Shown: positions 1 through 5,476, counted from the first letter of the stretch. The stretch: DNA of 5,542 nt from Bacteroidaceae bacterium (GCA_017548225.1 JAFYMV010000036.1:1-5542); one strand, 5' to 3'. Translations and numbers: made by a program. Notes: generated by a model from the letters alone, not told the origin.

Positions 1-59
1 AAAATATTTTCAAAGAACTCTTTCTTTTTACACTCTCAAGGGGTGTCCCTCTCGATTGC
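1..59 (-). ncRNA. Leader of a probable rRNA operon, with boxA-like element (partial)
   Basis: The minus strand downstream of the leftward promoter lacks a start codon and carries GTTCTTTGAAAAT at 18-6. This resembles the rRNA antitermination boxA (E. coli TGCTCTTTAACAAT) and the GTTCTTTGA motif I associate with leaders before 16S genes in Bacteroidetes. Between promoter and boxA, 39-50 can form a small AGGG/CCCT hairpin in the place where a boxB stem might sit, but it has only 4 bp. I infer that a 16S rRNA gene lies just beyond the left edge. No mature rRNA sequence is inside the window, so a tRNA or other stable RNA operon remains possible. Confidence 0.55.
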
Positions 60-64
60 GGATG

Positions 65-96
65 CAAAGGTAGATACTTTTAAATTACTGACCAAA
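65..96 (-). promoter_or_regulatory. Strong Bacteroidetes-type promoter, leftward, probably for an rRNA operon
   Basis: Read on the minus strand, TTTG (96-93) is followed after 20 bp by TACCTTTG (72-65). This matches the Bacteroidetes sigma-ABfr pattern (-33 TTTG, -7 TAnnTTTG) exactly. Transcription would start near 58-60 and run off the left edge. Upstream of the -33 element, 97-135 is rich in A and T tracts, resembling the UP-like regions of strong stable-RNA promoters. No minus-strand reading frame starts between here and position 1, so the transcript begins with a long untranslated leader. Seen: the elements and their spacing. Inferred: the promoter's strength and its target. Confidence 0.7.
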
Positions 97-374
97 CATT
101 ATTGAAACTTTTTTTACAAGAATTTTTAACAAATTCCGTAAAAGGTTGGTTTTCAAGATAGGCTGAAAAAAAACAAAGGAGAAGGATTGAAGGGAATTGA
201 TATCTATAGGTTGCAAAACATGGGGAAAGCGCTTTTTTATGCCACAAATGCATCGCACCTGCGAATTATAACAAACGCACCTGCGACGAGAAACAAACGC
301 ACCTATGAAAAAACAGGGAGGGTGGAGCGAAAATTTGCGAGGACAAAACATTTTGGGAGTTTCACACATTGATA
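97..374. other. Intergenic region between divergent promoters, no credible gene
   Basis: This stretch separates the leftward rRNA-type promoter from the rightward glycosyltransferase promoter. It starts with A/T tracts (100-135), continues with purine-rich DNA (166-195), has a small palindrome AAAGCGCTTT at 226-235 and then the 22-bp tandem units listed separately. The short open frames that cross it start at TTG or run over promoter elements. The repeat units fall in all three phases of the plus-strand frame, which argues against coding. I see no RNA gene here. Confidence 0.6.
254..319. repeat. Three tandem 22-bp units with CGCACCT core
   Basis: CGCACCTGCGA occurs at 254-264 and again at 276-286, and CGCACCT starts a third unit at 298. 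The spacing is exactly 22 bp each time, close to two helical turns. Units 1 and 2 both end in ACAAA; unit 3 diverges after the first seven bases (it continues ATGAAAA). Within units 1 and 2 the core CGCA-CC-TGCG is itself a short inverted repeat, as a dimeric protein's half-sites might be. The array is roughly 95-155 bp upstream of the glycosyltransferase promoter and about 190-250 bp upstream of the leftward start site. Its function is unknown. There are too few and too short units for CRISPR. Confidence 0.7.
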
Positions 375-407
375 TTTGGGTTTTATCATGATTTAACATT
401 ATCTTTG
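375..407 (+). promoter_or_regulatory. Bacteroidetes-type promoter for the glycosyltransferase-Stealth operon
   Basis: TTTG at 375-378 and TATCTTTG at 400-407 are separated by 21 bp, fitting the -33/-7 pattern of the Bacteroidetes primary sigma factor. The transcript would start around 413 and have an untranslated leader of about 46 bases containing a perfect hairpin. It is the only good match between the repeats and the start codon at 460. Confidence 0.65.
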
Positions 408-419
408 CCTTGACAACGA

Positions 420-443
420 TAGAATGTAGTGATATACATTCTA
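420..443 (+). promoter_or_regulatory. Perfect 9-bp inverted repeat in the 5' leader of the glycosyltransferase gene
   Basis: TAGAATGTA (420-428) and TACATTCTA (435-443) are exact reverse complements around a six-base loop, GTGATA. The repeat lies between the predicted transcription start (about 413) and the ATG at 460, with 16 bases between stem and start codon. It could be an RNA hairpin that affects translation or mRNA stability, or a DNA operator just downstream of the promoter. No U-tract follows, so it is not an ordinary terminator. The repeat is seen directly; its role is inferred. Confidence 0.6.
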
Positions 444-459
444 CCATTATAATATATAT

Positions 460-1299
460 ATGAAGAAGATTTGTGCAATCACAATGGTGCGTAACGACGA
501 GTTCTACCTTCGCAAGTGGGTGGCATACTATGGTGAGCAGTTAGGGCGTGAGAATTTGAGAATCTACTTCGATGGCGAGGATCAGCGTGTGCCCGACTTT
601 TGCGAGGGGGTATACACAGAACTTAAACCTCGCATACCGGGTATGGTGGTCAAGTCGGAGAAGGAGCGACTTACCTTCTTGTCTCATCAGGCTGCCCGAC
701 TGATGCGCGAGGAGGGTTATGACCTGGTAATCGGTGTCGACGCTGACGAGTTCCTTGTCGTTGACCCCGTAGTAGGAAAAACATTGCAGGAGTATTTGAG
801 TTCGACCGATATCAAAGTGTGCGTATCGGGATTGGGTGTCGATGTGGGGCAACATCTCGACCATGAGGGAGTGATTGACGCAAACAAGCCCTTCCTTGAC
901 CAACGCAGCTATGCTTATCTCTGTTCACGCTACACGAAGCCATCAGTCATAGCACAGCCTGTGATGTGGGGATCGGGATTTCATCGTGTGAAGGGACACA
1001 ATTATCATATTGACAAAAATCTATACCTTTTTCACTTTGGCAGCATTGACCTCGAGATGATAAAAGAGCGCATGGGTAATGCCGATTTGGTATCAACGGG
1101 GCGACTTGGACATATCAAGAAACGCGCCAAGACTATCTATGTAGTATCAGCCACCCAAGCACGCGATTGGGACAAGACAGTAGGCGGCATGCGCCTCGCA
1201 CAGCAATGGCTACGCCAGCCATTTGCATGGAACAAACCTTGGAACCCTATCACCAAAGTGGTAGTGCGCATTGCCGAACGCTTCAAAGGTATCGTATAA
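460..1299 (+). CDS. Glycosyltransferase, family-2-like (Glyco_tranf_2_4 type)
   Basis: Predicted cytosolic glycosyltransferase of 279 residues that would move a sugar from an activated nucleotide donor to a glycan or lipid-linked acceptor. The N-terminus (residues 3-38) has the pattern typical of the Glyco_tranf_2_4 group: a hydrophobic strand, then MVRNDEFYLRKWVAYY, where RND/E and the W..Y positions are characteristic. The metal/nucleotide-binding motif VDADEFL is at 93-99 (D94, D96). Further family-like elements are GSGFHR at 171-176 and FHFGSID at 191-197. There is no signal peptide or membrane segment, and the length is normal for a single-domain enzyme. The ATG at 460 follows an A/T-rich stretch rather than a Shine-Dalgarno site, which is usual in this phylum. 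The next gene, a Stealth phosphotransferase, starts 23 bp after the stop, so the two are almost surely co-transcribed. Donor and acceptor cannot be read from the sequence. The family assignment is from recalled motifs. Confidence 0.85.
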   Translation: MKKICAITMVRNDEFYLRKWVAYYGEQLGRENLRIYFDGEDQRVPDFCEGVYTELKPRIPGMVVKSEKERLTFLSHQAARLMREEGYDLVIGVDADEFLVVDPVVGKTLQEYLSSTDIKVCVSGLGVDVGQHLDHEGVIDANKPFLDQRSYAYLCSRYTKPSVIAQPVMWGSGFHRVKGHNYHIDKNLYLFHFGSIDLEMIKERMGNADLVSTGRLGHIKKRAKTIYVVSATQARDWDKTVGGMRLAQQWLRQPFAWNKPWNPITKVVVRIAERFKGIV

Positions 1300-1322
1300 C
1301 ATATTATAATGTAATAACGCGC

Positions 1323-2288
1323 ATGACAGATGTAGTGATAGCTTGGGTAGATGGCGATGACCCCGCCCACAAGTGCAAAAAGGCGAAGTACCTCACGGGC
1401 AAAGATGAAACCCGCTTTGATGACATTGCCGGCGCTATGCGCTACCGCTCTACGGGCGAGGTGTACTACTGCGTAGCATCAGTGCTGCGTTATGCTCCAT
1501 GGGTGCGCAAGATATTTATCGTTACCGACAATCAAGACCCACATATTGATGAGTTTGTTACCCGCAACTTCCCCGACAATACAATTCCCATCGAGATAGT
1601 AGACCATACGGTGCTGTTTCGTGGCTATGAGCGCCACTTGCCCACCTTCAACTCTATCAGCATTGAAACCATGCTTTGGCGTATACCGGGCTTGAGCGAT
1701 AGATTTCTCTACTTTAATGACGATTTTTTCCTGGCCGCTCCTACCACGGAAGATATGTGGTTCAAGGAGGACAACACCCACATTTATGCCCTTCGTTTTG
1801 CCACATGGTGGGGGCGTCTGCTCCGCTGGGGAAAGCATCTAGGGAGAAAGCATAAGGAGTTTGGCTATAAGGACTCCATGCTCAATGCCGCAGACATCAT
1901 GAAAGCAAGATGCTTTCACCTCTTCCCTCACGCACCACAACCCATGCGCCGCACATGGTACGAGAAGTTCTATGCCGAGAATCCCATATGGATTGAATAC
2001 AACATACGCCACCGCTTCCGTGAGCCGTCGCAGTATAGCATTCCTACCCTATTCTACATAGGCGCTCATCGCGAAGGCAAACTTGAGGTACGATCACCGA
2101 AGGGTAGCACCTGTTTCTTCAAGCCATCAGCAAAGAAGGCTACCGACTATATGGCACGAAAGATTGCCGAAGCCGATGCCAACAAGGACCTTAAGTTTGG
2201 CTGCATCAACTCACTGGGCGAAACGACCGAAGAGGCGCAGCAGATGTTTCATGCGTGGATCTCAAAGAGGTTGGGAGTCACACTTTGA
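1323..2288 (+). CDS. Stealth-family sugar-phosphate transferase (capsule phosphotransferase-like)
   Basis: A 321-residue protein of the Stealth family, whose members transfer hexose-1-phosphate from a nucleotide sugar to a glycan, as in bacterial capsule phosphotransferases and human GNPTAB. The conserved blocks occur in order. CR1 is DVVIAWVDGDDP (3-14). CR2 runs from RYRSTGE to LPTFNS.SIE (40-115), then the acidic YFNDDFF (130-136). CR3 is around HAPQPMRR (203-210) and the RHRFREP stretch (229-235). A degenerate CR4 is near FGCINS (292-297). Compared with human GNPTAB as I remember it, CR2 has EVYYCVAS where ELRYSLRS is expected, and CR4 has INS where LND is expected, so this is a divergent member. 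The frame is open upstream to 1167, but that would overlap the glycosyltransferase by over 130 bp. The ATG at 1323 places CR1 at the N-terminus, as usual. No membrane segment is evident. Substrate unknown. Confidence 0.85.
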   Translation: MTDVVIAWVDGDDPAHKCKKAKYLTGKDETRFDDIAGAMRYRSTGEVYYCVASVLRYAPWVRKIFIVTDNQDPHIDEFVTRNFPDNTIPIEIVDHTVLFRGYERHLPTFNSISIETMLWRIPGLSDRFLYFNDDFFLAAPTTEDMWFKEDNTHIYALRFATWWGRLLRWGKHLGRKHKEFGYKDSMLNAADIMKARCFHLFPHAPQPMRRTWYEKFYAENPIWIEYNIRHRFREPSQYSIPTLFYIGAHREGKLEVRSPKGSTCFFKPSAKKATDYMARKIAEADANKDLKFGCINSLGETTEEAQQMFHAWISKRLGVTL

Positions 2289-2323
2289 GACACTCCACAT
2301 GAAAAAATCACCCCAAGCAGCAC

Positions 2324-2352
2324 CTTGTCCTTAAAAAAAAGCACTACCTTTG
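2324..2352 (+). promoter_or_regulatory. Probable promoter for the ABC exporter gene
   Basis: TACCTTTG at 2345-2352, followed by CA, is an excellent Bacteroidetes -7 element. The best -33 candidate is CTTG at 2324-2327, only 17 bp upstream, with an A-tract (2333-2340) between them. Transcription would start near 2358 and leave a leader of about 20 bases before the ATG at 2379. The -7 element is strong but the -33 spacing is short, so the promoter is probable, not certain. It lies in the 90-bp gap after the Stealth gene, where I see no terminator. Confidence 0.5.
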
Positions 2353-2378
2353 CACCTATAACACACATTCACCAAACT

Positions 2379-4211
2379 ATGTTGAAGGAGTTTCTCTCGC
2401 TAATCAAGCGTTTCATTCCACCCTATAAGAAATACCTATTCGGCAACCTTGTACTTAACTTTTTGGCACAAGTGCTCAATGTATTCTCGTTTGCCATGCT
2501 CATACCCATCTTGCAGATTCTGTTCCAAGTGAGCGACACACAGTACGAATATATGACCCTTGCCGATGGCAATATCGCCGATGTCATCAAGAACAATTTC
2601 TACTACTACATGAACGCTTTTATTGAGACGCGCGGTGCCCTATGGGTACTCCTCATGTCGGGCGTAGTGCTAGTAGTAACAACACTTTTAAAGACTGCCT
2701 GCTACTTTGGCTCGGCAGCCACACTTATCCCCTTGCGCACGGGAGTGGTGCGCGACATGCGCATACTTGTATATAATAAGGTGATGAAGCTTCCCTTGAG
2801 TTTCTTTTCCGAAGAGCGTAAAGGCGATATCATCTCCCGCATGAGTAGCGATGTGAGCGGACTCGAAACAGCGCTATCCAACTCGCTGGAAATGCTCATC
2901 AAGAATCCCATCGCCATCATTGTCACCCTAGGCACTCTCTTCTTCCTCAGTTGGGAGCTCACCCTCTTTGTACTTATCGCCATGCCCGCATTGGCATGGG
3001 CTATGGGAGCTATCAGCCGTAAGCTGAAGCGTACATCGAAGGAGGCACAAAACTATTGGGGCACACTGCTAGCGCAACTTGATGAGACATTGGGCGGCTT
3101 GCGCATCATCAAGGCCTTTCTTGCCGAAGGTAAGATGAAGCAGCGCTTTGCCGACATCAACAACACCTACCGCAATGCCACCATGCGCATGACCATACGC
3201 CAATCAGCGGCACACCCTGCCAGCGAGTTTATGGGCACCTGCATCATTGTCATCGTGATGTGGGCAGGCGGCTACATCATCCTCAATGGCACATCAGGTA
3301 TGGAGGGCGCTACCTTCATCTACTATCTAGTAATGCTCTACAACATCCTCAACCCCATCAAAGATCTCTCCAAAGCCTACTACAACATCCCCGTGGGCAT
3401 GGGTTGCTGGGAGCGTGTAGACAAGATACTCAGCGCCGAGAACCCCATTAAGGAGCCCCCCACCCCCACCCCACTGACCACTTTCGAGCAGAGCATCGAG
3501 TTCAAGGGCGTAGACTTCCACTACACCTCCGGTGCCCCCGTACTGAAAGATATCAACCTCACAGTAGAGAAGGGAAAGACAATAGCCTTGGTGGGACAGT
3601 CGGGCTCGGGCAAATCTACTCTTGTAGACCTCGTACCCCGCTTCCACGATGTAGTGAGTGGCAGCATTACCATTGACGGTACGGATATCCGCGAGGTGCC
3701 TATCAAAGACTTGCGCACCCTTATCGGCAATGTCAACCAAGAGGCTATCCTCTTCAATGACACCATATACAATAACATCAGTTTCGGTGTCGAAGGCGCC
3801 ACCATGGAGCAGGTCATCGAAGCCGCTAAGATAGCCAATGCGCATGAGTTCATCATGGAGAGCGAGCAGGGATACGACACTATCATCGGCGATCGCGGAT
3901 GCCGTCTATCGGGAGGTCAACGCCAGCGCTTGAGCATTGCCCGTGCCATCTTGAAAAACCCGCCCATCCTCATTCTCGACGAAGCTACCTCAGCCCTTGA
4001 CACCGAGAGCGAGCGTCTGGTACAAGAGGCCTTGGAACGCCTGATGAAATCGCGCACCACCATCGCCATCGCCCACCGCTTGAGCACCATCAAACATGCC
4101 GATGAGATCTGCGTAATGCTCGAAGGCGAGATTGTAGAGCGCGGCACTCATGAGCACCTCCTTGCCCTAGGCGGGTATTACAAGCGCCTCAATGATATGC
4201 AAAGTTTGTAA
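2379..4211 (+). CDS. MsbA-like ABC exporter, fused membrane and ATPase domains
   Basis: A 610-residue half-transporter of the type-IV ABC exporter fold, expected to act as a homodimer in the inner membrane. The membrane domain (about 1-340) has hydrophobic segments near 22-50, 88-112, 176-194, 195-212, 284-304 and 311-328. The ATPase domain follows a Pro/Thr-rich linker (359-368). Visible in it are an A-loop-type Tyr 382, Walker A GQSGSGKST (406-414), Q-loop Q454, signature LSGGQ (510-514), Walker B ILILDE (530-535), D-loop SALD (538-541) and H-loop H566. All catalytic residues are present. Architecture and length fit MsbA and related lipid or glycolipid flippases, but multidrug and peptide exporters look alike, so no symbol is given. 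The frame extends upstream to a TTG at 2325. I chose the ATG at 2379 because the promoter-like TACCTTTG (2345-2352) lies inside that extension and MLKEF is a natural start. Its position after two glycan genes suggests a glycolipid cargo (inference). Confidence 0.9.
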   Translation: MLKEFLSLIKRFIPPYKKYLFGNLVLNFLAQVLNVFSFAMLIPILQILFQVSDTQYEYMTLADGNIADVIKNNFYYYMNAFIETRGALWVLLMSGVVLVVTTLLKTACYFGSAATLIPLRTGVVRDMRILVYNKVMKLPLSFFSEERKGDIISRMSSDVSGLETALSNSLEMLIKNPIAIIVTLGTLFFLSWELTLFVLIAMPALAWAMGAISRKLKRTSKEAQNYWGTLLAQLDETLGGLRIIKAFLAEGKMKQRFADINNTYRNATMRMTIRQSAAHPASEFMGTCIIVIVMWAGGYIILNGTSGMEGATFIYYLVMLYNILNPIKDLSKAYYNIPVGMGCWERVDKILSAENPIKEPPTPTPLTTFEQSIEFKGVDFHYTSGAPVLKDINLTVEKGKTIALVGQSGSGKSTLVDLVPRFHDVVSGSITIDGTDIREVPIKDLRTLIGNVNQEAILFNDTIYNNISFGVEGATMEQVIEAAKIANAHEFIMESEQGYDTIIGDRGCRLSGGQRQRLSIARAILKNPPILILDEATSALDTESERLVQEALERLMKSRTTIAIAHRLSTIKHADEICVMLEGEIVERGTHEHLLALGGYYKRLNDMQSL

Positions 4212-4215
4212 TCAA

Positions 4216-4240
4216 CAAGTAAATTTGCAACATATTGCAA
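4216..4240. repeat. 13-bp element and paired TTGCAA palindromes after the exporter stop
   Basis: CAAGTAAATTTGC at 4216-4228 recurs with one change as CAAGTAAACTTGC at 4299-4311, starts 83 bp apart. The first copy overlaps a pair of self-complementary TTGCAA hexamers at 4225-4230 and 4235-4240, exactly one helical turn apart. These can also fold as a 6-bp hairpin with loop CATA. It could be an operator half, a weak 3' hairpin of the exporter mRNA, or chance in A/T-rich DNA. Confidence 0.4.
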
Positions 4241-4297
4241 TTATTCTCATCTTTAATCCGCTGCACATTTGAAGATAGGCGGCACCTCGGAAAAAAT

Positions 4298-4316
4298 GCA
4301 AGTAAACTTGCTTTTT
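4298..4316 (+). terminator. Weak intrinsic terminator-like hairpin after the exporter gene
   Basis: GCAAG (4298-4302) and CTTGC (4307-4311) form a perfect 5-bp stem with loop TAAA, followed directly by TTTTT (4312-4316). The preceding A-tract (4291-4296) could extend pairing past one mismatch and would serve as U-tract in the opposite direction. The stem is short, so termination would be partial. The right arm also carries the -33 TTG of the mdh promoter, so the site may instead be an operator. Confidence 0.4.
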
Positions 4317-4338
4317 CTCTCGGCATGCACTATCTTTG
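4308..4338 (+). promoter_or_regulatory. mdh promoter
   Basis: TTG at 4308-4310 (CTTG from 4307) is followed after 20 bp by TATCTTTG at 4331-4338, a good Bacteroidetes -33/-7 pair. The transcript would start near 4344 and have a leader of about 45 bases, ending in the A/G-rich AAAAGAAAAAGATT just before the ATG at 4390. This purine-rich run is the likely ribosome entry region, in the absence of a Shine-Dalgarno sequence. Confidence 0.7.
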
Positions 4339-4389
4339 TACGCTGAATACATGAATATTTTTGTTTAACCTCTATAAAAGAAAAAGATT

Positions 4390-5379
4390 ATGAAGTTTTT
4401 GACAGACGAGAAACTCGTGATTGTAGGTGCCGGCGGTATGATCGGTTCTAACATGGCTCAGACAGCCTTGATGTTGGGTCTTACTCCTAACATCTGCCTT
4501 TACGATATCTATGGTCCCGGTGTTAACGGTGTAGCAGAGGAGATGGCTCACTGCGCTTTCGAGGGTGCAAACATCACTTGGACTATCGATCCCGAAGAGG
4601 CTTTCACTGGTGCTAAGTATATCATCTCTTCAGGTGGTGCTCCTCGTAAGGAGGGTATGACTCGTGAGGATCTCCTCAAGGGTAACTGCCAGATTGCAGC
4701 TGAGTTTGGTGACAACATCAAGAAGTACTGCCCCGATGTAAAGCATGTAGTGGTAATCTTCAACCCCGCCGATGTAACTGCTCTCACAGCACTTATCCGT
4801 TCTGGTTTGAAGCCCAACCAGCTCACATCACTTGCAGCACTTGACTCTACCCGTCTCCAGCAGGCTATCGCTGAGGCAGTAGGTGTTCCCCAGTACAAGG
4901 TTGAGGGTGCTCGCACCTATGGTGGTCACGGTGAGGCTATGGCTGTATTTGCATCAAAGATCACTGTTGATGGCAAACCCCTTTCAGAGTTTGAAATCTC
5001 TGACGAGAAGTGGGCAGAGATTAAGCACAACACCATCCAGGGCGGTTCACGCATCATCAAACTCCGTGGCCGTTCATCATTCCAGAGCCCCGCTTACCAG
5101 TCTGTTAAGATGATTGAAGCAGCTATGGGTGGTGCAGAGTTCCACTGGCCCGCAGGCTGCTATGTAAACAACGAGAAGTACAAGAATGTGCTCATGGCTA
5201 TGCCTACCGTAATGGATGCTACTGGCGTACACTTCGGTGAAGTAACAGGCACTGCAGAGGAGATGGCTGCTCTCGATGCTTCATACGCACACCTCCAGGT
5301 AATGCGCGACGAGATCATCAACCTCGGCATCATTCCTCCCGTAAGCGAGTGGGCAACCTTGAACCCCAACTTGGCATAA
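4390..5379 (+). CDS. mdh: Malate dehydrogenase (NAD-dependent, LDH-like fold)
   Basis: Interconverts malate and oxaloacetate using NAD(H) in the cytosol. In fermenting Bacteroidales it mainly reduces oxaloacetate on the way to fumarate, succinate and propionate. The 329-residue protein is full length. The Rossmann loop is GAGGMIGSN (13-21), with D39 placed to bind the adenosine ribose. The substrate loop is APRKEGMTR (84-92); arginine at 86, where lactate dehydrogenases have glutamine, marks malate specificity, and R92 is the second carboxylate-binding arginine. NPADV (125-129), LDSTRL with D152 and R155, and the catalytic H180 in YGGHGE complete the active site. It has its own promoter and a strong terminator, so it is monocistronic. 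Glycine and arginine codons favour GGT and CGT, unlike the GGC/CGC-rich upstream genes, as expected of a highly expressed gene. The ATG at 4390 is the natural start, since the Rossmann strand follows at once. Confidence 0.95.
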   Translation: MKFLTDEKLVIVGAGGMIGSNMAQTALMLGLTPNICLYDIYGPGVNGVAEEMAHCAFEGANITWTIDPEEAFTGAKYIISSGGAPRKEGMTREDLLKGNCQIAAEFGDNIKKYCPDVKHVVVIFNPADVTALTALIRSGLKPNQLTSLAALDSTRLQQAIAEAVGVPQYKVEGARTYGGHGEAMAVFASKITVDGKPLSEFEISDEKWAEIKHNTIQGGSRIIKLRGRSSFQSPAYQSVKMIEAAMGGAEFHWPAGCYVNNEKYKNVLMAMPTVMDATGVHFGEVTGTAEEMAALDASYAHLQVMRDEIINLGIIPPVSEWATLNPNLA

Positions 5380-5392
5380 ACGAATTCGTTTA
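5377..5392. repeat. Perfect 16-bp palindrome starting at the mdh stop codon
   Basis: TAAACGAATTCGTTTA is exactly self-complementary, and its first three bases are the mdh stop codon. As RNA it could form a 6-bp stem with an AATT loop directly at the stop. As DNA it has the symmetry of a dimer-binding site. It ends six bases before the main terminator stem. Function unknown; it may simply aid 3'-end stability. Confidence 0.6.
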
Positions 5393-5398
5393 GATAAG

Positions 5399-5430
5399 AA
5401 AAGGAGCTACCCGCGTGTAGCTCCTTTTTT
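5399..5430 (+). terminator. Strong intrinsic terminator of mdh, probably bidirectional
   Basis: AAAAGGAGCTAC (5399-5410) pairs perfectly with GTAGCTCCTTTT (5417-5428), a 12-bp stem with loop CCGCGT, and Ts continue to 5430. The core GGAGCTAC/GTAGCTCC is eight uninterrupted pairs. Read on the minus strand, the same stem ends in TTTTCTTATC, so it can also stop the converging transcript from the right. It lies 20 bases past the mdh stop. Confidence 0.9.
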
Positions 5431-5453
5431 GTTATAAACTTATGAACAATGGA

Positions 5454-5475
5454 CTGTAAGCAATGCTCCTTACAG
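5454..5475 (-). terminator. Hairpin just past the stop of the right-edge minus-strand gene
   Basis: CTGTAAG (5454-5460) and CTTACAG (5469-5475) are perfect 7-bp inverted arms around an eight-base loop. On the minus strand the stem begins one base after the TAA at 5479-5477. No U-tract follows, so it is more likely a 3'-end stabilising stem or a weak terminator, with the stronger stem at 5399-5428 as backstop. Confidence 0.4.
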
Positions 5476-5476
5476 A

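Noticed and set aside
226..240. Palindrome AAAGCGCTTT followed by Ts as a terminator
   Set aside because: The stem would have no loop in its simplest form and no transcript is known to arrive there. It is probably chance.
254..304. CRISPR-like array
   Set aside because: Only 7-11 bp are repeated, spacers would be about 11-15 bp, there are just three units and no cas genes.
187..372. Plus-strand 61-codon frame from a TTG across the 22-bp repeats
   Set aside because: TTG start, no initiation context or recognisable protein pattern. The repeat units pass through all three codon phases, so the repeat is kept at DNA, not protein, level.
85..447. Minus-strand 120-codon frame in the left intergenic region
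   Set aside because: It runs over the rightward promoter, the leader hairpin and the -33 element of the leftward promoter. Its composition (many Cys, Phe, Ile) looks like translated A/T-rich non-coding DNA.
1167..1322. N-terminal extension of the Stealth gene
   Set aside because: It would overlap the glycosyltransferase by more than 130 bp and place extra residues before CR1, which normally sits at the N-terminus. The ATG at 1323 is better.
2299..2334. 11-codon frame ATG to TAA between the Stealth and exporter genes
   Set aside because: Too short to judge, and it overlaps the -33 region and upstream part of the likely exporter promoter. No sign of a leader peptide such as a codon run matched to an attenuator.
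2325..2378. TTG start giving the exporter 18 extra residues
   Set aside because: The extra segment contains the TACCTTTG promoter element, and the ATG at 2379 gives a normal exporter N-terminus.
3327..3845. Minus-strand 172-codon frame opposite the exporter gene
   Set aside because: Shadow of a clear ABC exporter reading frame, with no promoter and no recognisable motifs.
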